Both the position numbers and the translations under genes were made by a program. The notes below the pieces were generated by a model. It was not told the DNA's origin and searched no databases. It worked only from the letters and a program-made list of their open reading frames with translations. DNA of 19,058 nucleotides from Sandarakinorhabdus sp. (GTDB taxonomy: Bacteria; Pseudomonadota; Alphaproteobacteria; Sphingomonadales; Sphingomonadaceae), in contig JALOSK010000017.1 of NCBI GenBank assembly GCA_025458465.1, positions 1 through 19,058 of the forward strand, in the 5' to 3' direction. Every line of letters starts with the position of its first letter. Position 1 is the first letter of the stretch. Below, in pieces: positions 14,939 through 19,058 of this stretch.

Positions 14939-15196
14939 TCAATTCTGGTTGAAGGGCTGCAGGACGCGCCAGATGAAGGCGATCGTGGCGCCGAACAGGG
15001 CGATGGCGCCAGCGTGCAGCAGCATGTCGTCTGCCTTCACCGCCTCGTTGCCAATGTAGTTGGTGACCGCACATCCGACGGCCGCCACCATGTATTGCCA
15101 CAGATGGTCACGCGGCTCACCCTGGCTGCGCTGCAGGAACAGCACGATGAGACCCGCAAAGGTCATCACTGTCAGCCAGTCGTAAGGCGTTTCCAT
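14939..15196 (-). CDS. XrtV sorting system accessory protein (small membrane protein)
   Basis: This 85-residue protein is mostly hydrophobic, with likely membrane segments near 8-23 (LTVMTFAGLIVLFLQ), 36-50 (MVAAVGCAVTNYIGN) and 59-77 (LLHAGAIALFGATIAFIW), joined by short polar loops. It opens METPYDWLTV and contains FLQRSQGEPRD. I recognise it as resembling the small accessory protein annotated with exosortase V in sphingomonads. It is read against the flow of the right arm, between epsI and the sugar transferase. A strong ribosome site (GAGGGAGAGAG in the minus leader) precedes ATG 15196. The biochemical role is unknown; a membrane helper for XrtV or EpsI is inference. Confidence 0.82.
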   Translation of the reverse strand: METPYDWLTVMTFAGLIVLFLQRSQGEPRDHLWQYMVAAVGCAVTNYIGNEAVKADDMLLHAGAIALFGATIAFIWRVLQPFNQN

Positions 15197-15220
15197 GCAA
15201 CTCTCTCCCTCGCCGGCGCT

Positions 15221-15249
15221 TCTATATCAAGTTGCGTGAAACTTGCCAC
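15221..15249 (-). promoter_or_regulatory. candidate sigma70-type promoter for the XrtV accessory gene
   Basis: On the minus strand GTGGCA (15249-15244) and TATAGA (15226-15221) are separated by 17 bases and lie about 25 bases upstream of the start codon. The match is partial. An inverted repeat GTTGCG (15231-15236) / CGCAAC (15258-15263) overlaps the element and could be an operator for this divergent 116-base gap. Confidence 0.3.
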
Positions 15250-15312
15250 GCCATTTGCGCAACCGGCATGGAACGAGAATGGCACCAATTCTGTTGCACG
15301 GGCAGGGCTGCG

Positions 15313-16776
15313 ATGAACAAGCCGCAGCCGATCCGGGCCGCCGCGGCATCGCCGGCGCCGGCAACATCGCCCGGCGTGCCGCTGGCCCTTGCCGTTCTGA
15401 TCCTGCGCGTTGCCGAATTCGCGGTCGTGGGCGGCGTTGGCCTGTGGCTGGTCAACGCCGTTCCCATTGAGCTGGGCAGCTTCATCACGCTGCACACGCG
15501 GGTGACGCTGATTGCCAGTCTGGCCTTTGCCGTGCTGGCCGAAAGCCTGGGCGCCTATGATGTCGAGGCACAGTTTTCGCTCCGCGAGGGGTGGCGCCGT
15601 GTCCTGATGGCCTGGGTGATGACGACGCTGTTCCTTGTTACCATGGGCTTCCTGCTCAAGACGTCGGATGAAATCTCGCGCGGCTGGGCGCTGCTGTGGT
15701 TTGCCTCCGCCGGTGCAGCCATGCTGGCGACCCGCGCGGCTGGCACCTTCTGGGTGCGCCGTCTGAAGCGCCAGGGCATCTTCAACGAACGTGTGGCCGT
15801 GTTCGGCACCGGCCCCCAGGCAGAACGCTTCGTGGATTATGTGCAGTCCAGCGACCGGCTCACCATCACCCTGGTGGGCCTGTTCGATGACCGCCGTCCC
15901 GATCGCCTGCCCATCACGGTGTCCGGCGCGCCGGTGCTGGGTGATCTGGAGGCGTTGATCAGCATGATCCGGGCCGGCCAGATCGATCAGGTGGTGCTGG
16001 CGCTGCCGTGGTCGGCCGAACGGCGTCTGCGCGGCCTCGTGGAGGCGCTGGCGCAAACCCCGGTCAAGCTGCGGCTGGCACCCGATCTTGTCACCTTCAG
16101 CTTTGCCAACCGGCCGATGGTGATTCTGGGCGATCTGCCGGTGATGACGCTGTTCGAACGGCCGATTTCCGGCCTGTCGGGCATTGCCAAACAGATCGAG
16201 GACAAGCTGCTGGCCAGCCTGATCCTGCTGTTCATCTGGCCCATCCTGGCGATCGTCGCGCTGGCGGTGAAGCTGGATTCGCCCGGCCCCATCCTGTTCC
16301 GGCAGCCGCGCGAAGGTTTCAACAACCAGACGTTCCGCTGTTACAAGTTCCGGACGATGTATCACGACCGTCTGGAGTACAAGGACATCAAGCAGGCTGG
16401 CCGCGATGATCCGCGCATCACCCGGGTGGGACGCATCCTGCGCCGCACCAGCCTTGATGAGCTTCCCCAACTGTTCAACGTGCTGCAGGGGGACATGAGC
16501 CTTGTCGGCCCGCGGCCGCATGCGCCGTCAACCCGCGCGGGCGGCAAATTGTTTGCCGAAGCGGTGCAGAGCTATGCCGCGCGCCACAAGGTGAAGCCCG
16601 GTATCACCGGCTGGGCGCAGGTGAACGGCTGGCGCGGCGAGACCGACACCGAGGACAAGCTGATCCGGCGGGTCGAGCATGACCTCTATTACATCGAGAA
16701 CTGGTCGATCTGGTTCGATCTCTACATCCTGGTGCGCACCGTCGGCGCCGTGCTGCTGCCCAGGAACGCCTTCTGA
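15313..16776 (+). CDS. undecaprenyl-phosphate sugar phosphotransferase (WcaJ/GumD/EpsE-type polyprenyl glycosylphosphotransferase)
   Basis: This 487-residue inner-membrane enzyme should start the repeat unit by moving a sugar-1-phosphate, probably glucose or galactose, from its UDP-sugar to undecaprenyl phosphate. The N-terminal half has four membrane helices (about 25-48, 63-80, 98-115, 125-143) and a Rossmann-like CoA_binding_3 region ([13 protein letters not shown] at 161-173). The catalytic half begins near 296 with the re-entrant helix [19 protein letters not shown], then [24 protein letters not shown] (341-349), the [20 protein letters not shown] block with Asp382-Glu383, LVGPRPHA, and [17 protein letters not shown] near 428-444. 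Length is normal for the family. ATG 15313 has AGGG five bases upstream; ATG 15268 or GTG 15232 would add unlike sequence. The sugar cannot be told from the sequence. Confidence 0.93.
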   Translation: MNKPQPIRAAAASPAPATSPGVPLALAVLILRVAEFAVVGGVGLWLVNAVPIELGSFITLHTRVTLIASLAFAVLAESLGAYDVEAQFSLREGWRRVLMAWVMTTLFLVTMGFLLKTSDEISRGWALLWFASAGAAMLATRAAGTFWVRRLKRQGIFNERVAVFGTGPQAERFVDYVQSSDRLTITLVGLFDDRRPDRLPITVSGAPVLGDLEALISMIRAGQIDQVVLALPWSAERRLRGLVEALAQTPVKLRLAPDLVTFSFANRPMVILGDLPVMTLFERPISGLSGIAKQIEDKLLASLILLFIWPILAIVALAVKLDSPGPILFRQPREGFNNQTFRCYKFRTMYHDRLEYKDIKQAGRDDPRITRVGRILRRTSLDELPQLFNVLQGDMSLVGPRPHAPSTRAGGKLFAEAVQSYAARHKVKPGITGWAQVNGWRGETDTEDKLIRRVEHDLYYIENWSIWFDLYILVRTVGAVLLPRNAF

Positions 16777-16780
16777 CGCA

Positions 16781-16798
16781 GGGCCGCGAAGCCGGCTC
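16781..16798 (+). terminator. possible terminator hairpin after the sugar transferase
   Basis: GGGCCG (16781-16786) can pair with CGGCTC (16793-16798, one G-U pair) around the loop CGAAGC, four bases after the stop codon. No T-run follows, so a Rho-independent terminator is uncertain. The position fits the end of the right arm. Confidence 0.3.
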
Positions 16799-16947
16799 TG
16801 GACAATATGTCGCACCAGCATAAAAATTACCGTTCGACACTTGGCGCGGACATAATATTTCCCTAAGCCGCGCTCTCATTCGTTTTTCCTGTCCGCTGGA
16901 CGCGCCGCGCGCCCGTTCCGCTGGCCAGCAACAAGGGCTGTTTCGCC
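16799..16947 (+). promoter_or_regulatory. AT-richer leader with possible promoter of the acyl-CoA synthetase gene
   Basis: This gap contains the most AT-rich stretch in the window (around 16803-16865). TTACCG (16827-16832) and CATAAT (16851-16856) are 18 bases apart and could be -35 and -10 elements. AAGGG at 16933-16937 is a ribosome site about 10 bases before the ATG. The change of composition marks the end of the EPS locus. Confidence 0.35.
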
Positions 16948-19058
16948 ATGTATGATCCCGCCGCCCCGATGCGTCCGCCGATCCCGACGCCGCAGGTGAA
17001 CCCGGTGCGCACGCGCGCCGATTGGGATGCGATGCGCGCGGCCGTTCTGGCCGATCCCGGCGCCTTTCACGGCGAACATGCGGCGCGCAATCTCCACTGG
17101 CTGGTTGAGGTGGACGGCCGCAAGGCCTGGCTGACCCGGCAGGACGATGGCCGCTGGACCGGTTGGGATGCCGAGACCGCAGCGCCGGTGACGGCGGACC
17201 TGCCCACCGATTTCACGCCGTGGGCGCGCGCCTTCAACGCCGATGATGCGCCCAACTTCCGCTGGTTCGAAGGCGGCCGCACCAACGCGGCCTTCAACGA
17301 ACTGGATCGCCACGTGCTGGCCGGTCACGGCGCCGAAGCCGCCTTCATCTTCGAAGGCGATCGCTGGGATCTGGCGGCCAACAACGGCCGTGGTGCGCCG
17401 GTGGATTGCGTCACCATCTCCCGCCGCAAGCTGCTGCTGGAAGCCGCCAAGTGCGCGGTGGCCCTGACCAAGCTGGGCCTGAAGGCCGGAGACCGCATTG
17501 CACTGAACATGCCAAACGTGCCGGCCCAGCTTTACTGGACGGAAGGCGCCAAGCGCATCGGCGTCATCTATACGCCGGTGTTCGGCGGCTTTTCGGACAA
17601 GACGCTTTCTGATCGCATCCACGATGCCGGCGCGCGCATCGTGATCACCGCCGATGGCGGCTATCGCAACGCCCAGATCGTGCCGTTCAAGACCGCCTAC
17701 ACCGATCCGGCGCTGGACAATTATGTGCCAGTGGCGGTTGCGCTGCGCCTGCTGGAAGAGCGGCTGCACGGCGACGATCTGGGCCTTTCGGCCGACACCG
17801 CCGGCACGATGGCCGGCATTGTCGGCACCGCGCTGAAGGGCGAGGTGACGGTTGAGCGTGGCGACGTGATGCGCGGCCTGGGCCGCGCGCTCGCGGAACT
17901 GGGCAAGGAAGGCGTGGTGGATGCCGCGCAATCGGCCCGCATCCGCATCGCCATTGCCGAAACGCTGGTGTCCACCCCGCCGCGCGTCGATGCCGTGATC
18001 GTCGCCGCCCACGCCCATGTGCCCGATCTTGTCTGGCGCGAACGCGATGTGTGGGGCCATGATCTCACCAACGCCGCGCTGGCCGATATCCTCGCCGCCG
18101 CCGGCCTGCCCGACGAGGCAGCCCTGCATGCGCTGGACGATGAAGCCTTCGTGGCGGCGCTGTGGAAGGCGTCGCAGGCGCTGGCCGTTGATGCCGAATA
18201 TCCGCTGTTCTTCATCTACACCTCGGGTTCGACCGGCAAGCCCAAGGGCGTTGTCCACGTCCACGGCGGTTATGCCAGCGGCATCATGGAAACGATGAAG
18301 GTCGCCTTCGATGCGCGGCCGGGCGATGTGATTTTCGTGGTCGCCGATCCGGGCTGGATCACCGGCCAGAGCTACATGATTGCCGCCGCGCTGCTGTCTC
18401 GCGTGACGACCGTGCTGGCCGAAGGCTCCCCGGTATTCCCGCACGCCGGGCGTTTTGCGGCGATGATCGAGAACCACGGCGTCACCATCTTCAAGGCCGG
18501 CGTCACCTTCCTGAAGGCGGTGATGACCGATCCGCAGAACCTCGCGGACATCAAGGCCTACGACCTGTCGAAGCTCAGGGTCGCCACCTTCTGTGCCGAG
18601 CCGTGCTCGCCGCCGGTGCAGGCGTTCGGCATGGATCACATCACGCCGCAATATATCAACAGCTATTGGGCGACCGAGCATGGCGGCATTGCCTGGACGC
18701 ATTTCTATGGCAACGGCGATTTCCCGCTGGCCGCCGATGCCCGCACCTTCCCGTTGCCGTGGATCGTCGGCGACGTGTGGGTGGAGGACGAGGCTGGTGA
18801 CCGCCAGGCCCGCGTGCTGCTGACCCGCGAGGGCAGCGATGGCGTGACCTGGCGCAGGGCCGGTCAAGGCGAGAAGGGCGAGATCATCATCGCCGCGCCC
18901 TATCCCTATCTGGCGCGCACCGTGTGGGGTGATGCTGATAATTTCCGCGTGGAAGACGGCAAGGTTGCCGGCGGCTGGGCCGGCGATGCCGGCCGCTGGC
19001 GCGACGGCTATTGGGGCCGCTGGCAGGGCGTGTGGGCCTATACCCAGGGCGATTTCGC
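16948..19058 (+). CDS. acetyl-CoA synthetase-like AMP-dependent acyl-CoA synthetase with large insertion (partial, runs off right edge)
   Basis: The 703 visible residues form an ANL-superfamily enzyme that activates a short carboxylic acid with ATP and CoA. Motifs are FRWFEGGRTNAAFNELDRH near 104-122, the P-loop YTSGSTGKPKGVVH at 424-437, ADPGWITGQSYM near 466-477, and YWATEHGG at 573-580, where Trp574 is at the position that favours small acyl groups in acetyl/propionyl-CoA synthetases. The P-loop lies about 160 residues later than in ordinary acetyl-CoA synthetases. The extra sequence is mainly about residues 250-345 and 385-415. The visible part ends near the YTxGD motif, so the C-terminal domain lies outside. 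An in-frame TAA at 16864-16866 bounds the 5' end. The substrate is unclear: acetate, propionate or acrylate are all possible. It has no evident link to the EPS locus. Confidence 0.88.
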   Translation, partial: MYDPAAPMRPPIPTPQVNPVRTRADWDAMRAAVLADPGAFHGEHAARNLHWLVEVDGRKAWLTRQDDGRWTGWDAETAAPVTADLPTDFTPWARAFNADDAPNFRWFEGGRTNAAFNELDRHVLAGHGAEAAFIFEGDRWDLAANNGRGAPVDCVTISRRKLLLEAAKCAVALTKLGLKAGDRIALNMPNVPAQLYWTEGAKRIGVIYTPVFGGFSDKTLSDRIHDAGARIVITADGGYRNAQIVPFKTAYTDPALDNYVPVAVALRLLEERLHGDDLGLSADTAGTMAGIVGTALKGEVTVERGDVMRGLGRALAELGKEGVVDAAQSARIRIAIAETLVSTPPRVDAVIVAAHAHVPDLVWRERDVWGHDLTNAALADILAAAGLPDEAALHALDDEAFVAALWKASQALAVDAEYPLFFIYTSGSTGKPKGVVHVHGGYASGIMETMKVAFDARPGDVIFVVADPGWITGQSYMIAAALLSRVTTVLAEGSPVFPHAGRFAAMIENHGVTIFKAGVTFLKAVMTDPQNLADIKAYDLSKLRVATFCAEPCSPPVQAFGMDHITPQYINSYWATEHGGIAWTHFYGNGDFPLAADARTFPLPWIVGDVWVEDEAGDRQARVLLTREGSDGVTWRRAGQGEKGEIIIAAPYPYLARTVWGDADNFRVEDGKVAGGWAGDAGRWRDGYWGRWQGVWAYTQGDF

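Noticed and set aside
15232..15312. 27-residue N-terminal extension of the sugar transferase
   Set aside because: It has a Cys/His-rich composition unlike the family and overlaps the divergent promoter gap; ATG 15313 has its own ribosome site.
16876..18867. 663-codon open frame on the minus strand
   Set aside because: It lies opposite the acyl-CoA synthetase, whose P-loop and core motifs are unmistakable. The antisense protein has no recognisable domain and shadow-like composition.
1..19058. tRNA, rRNA, CRISPR, insertion sequence or phage features
   Set aside because: None was seen on reading: no regular spaced repeats, no transposase or integrase motifs, and no tRNA-like sequence.

Overview
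This GC-rich window most likely comes from an alphaproteobacterium of the Sphingomonadales (sphingomonads). Codon third positions are strongly G/C. The gene set combines an exosortase of the V type, a V-type EpsI protein and a small XrtV accessory protein, which as far as I know is a sphingomonad combination. About 90 percent of the window is one exopolysaccharide (EPS) locus of the 'eps/exosortase' kind, with two divergent arms leaving a control region at about 8367-8715. The last 2.1 kb starts an unrelated acyl-CoA synthetase gene.

The left arm (minus strand, 8366 down to 1) is tightly packed: a AAA/STAND-like ATPase, two GT2 glycosyltransferases, an EpsD-type peptidyl-prolyl isomerase lipoprotein, a polysaccharide pyruvyl transferase, an FrhB-like iron-sulfur protein, RmlA and the start of RmlC, which runs off the left edge. 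Several genes overlap by four bases (ATGA or GTGA), so they are probably co-transcribed and translationally coupled. RmlA and RmlC imply that dTDP-L-rhamnose is made for the repeat unit. The pyruvyl transferase implies an acidic ketal decoration.

The right arm (plus strand, 8716 to 16776) holds the envelope machinery: an outer-membrane beta-barrel, an OPX export protein, an EpsF/Wzz-type chain-length protein, an EpsG-type BY-kinase homologue, exosortase V, EpsI and a polyprenyl-phosphate sugar transferase (WcaJ/GumD/EpsE type). The small XrtV accessory gene sits on the opposite strand between epsI and the sugar transferase. The sugar transferase would load the first sugar on undecaprenyl phosphate, the GT2 enzymes would extend the unit, EpsF with the EpsG homologue would control polymerisation, and OPX plus barrel would export the chain. 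No Wzx flippase, Wzy polymerase or exosortase substrate protein is visible here.

The main oddities are these. The pyruvyl transferase gene has conserved-looking N-terminal sequence with no usable start codon in frame, and a perfect 24-bp in-frame tandem duplication. The EpsG homologue has lost the Walker A lysine and has no tyrosine tail. The OPX protein has no lipobox and lies next to a separate barrel. A GC hairpin sits between the only good Shine-Dalgarno sequence and the epsF start. The acyl-CoA synthetase carries a large insertion ahead of its P-loop.
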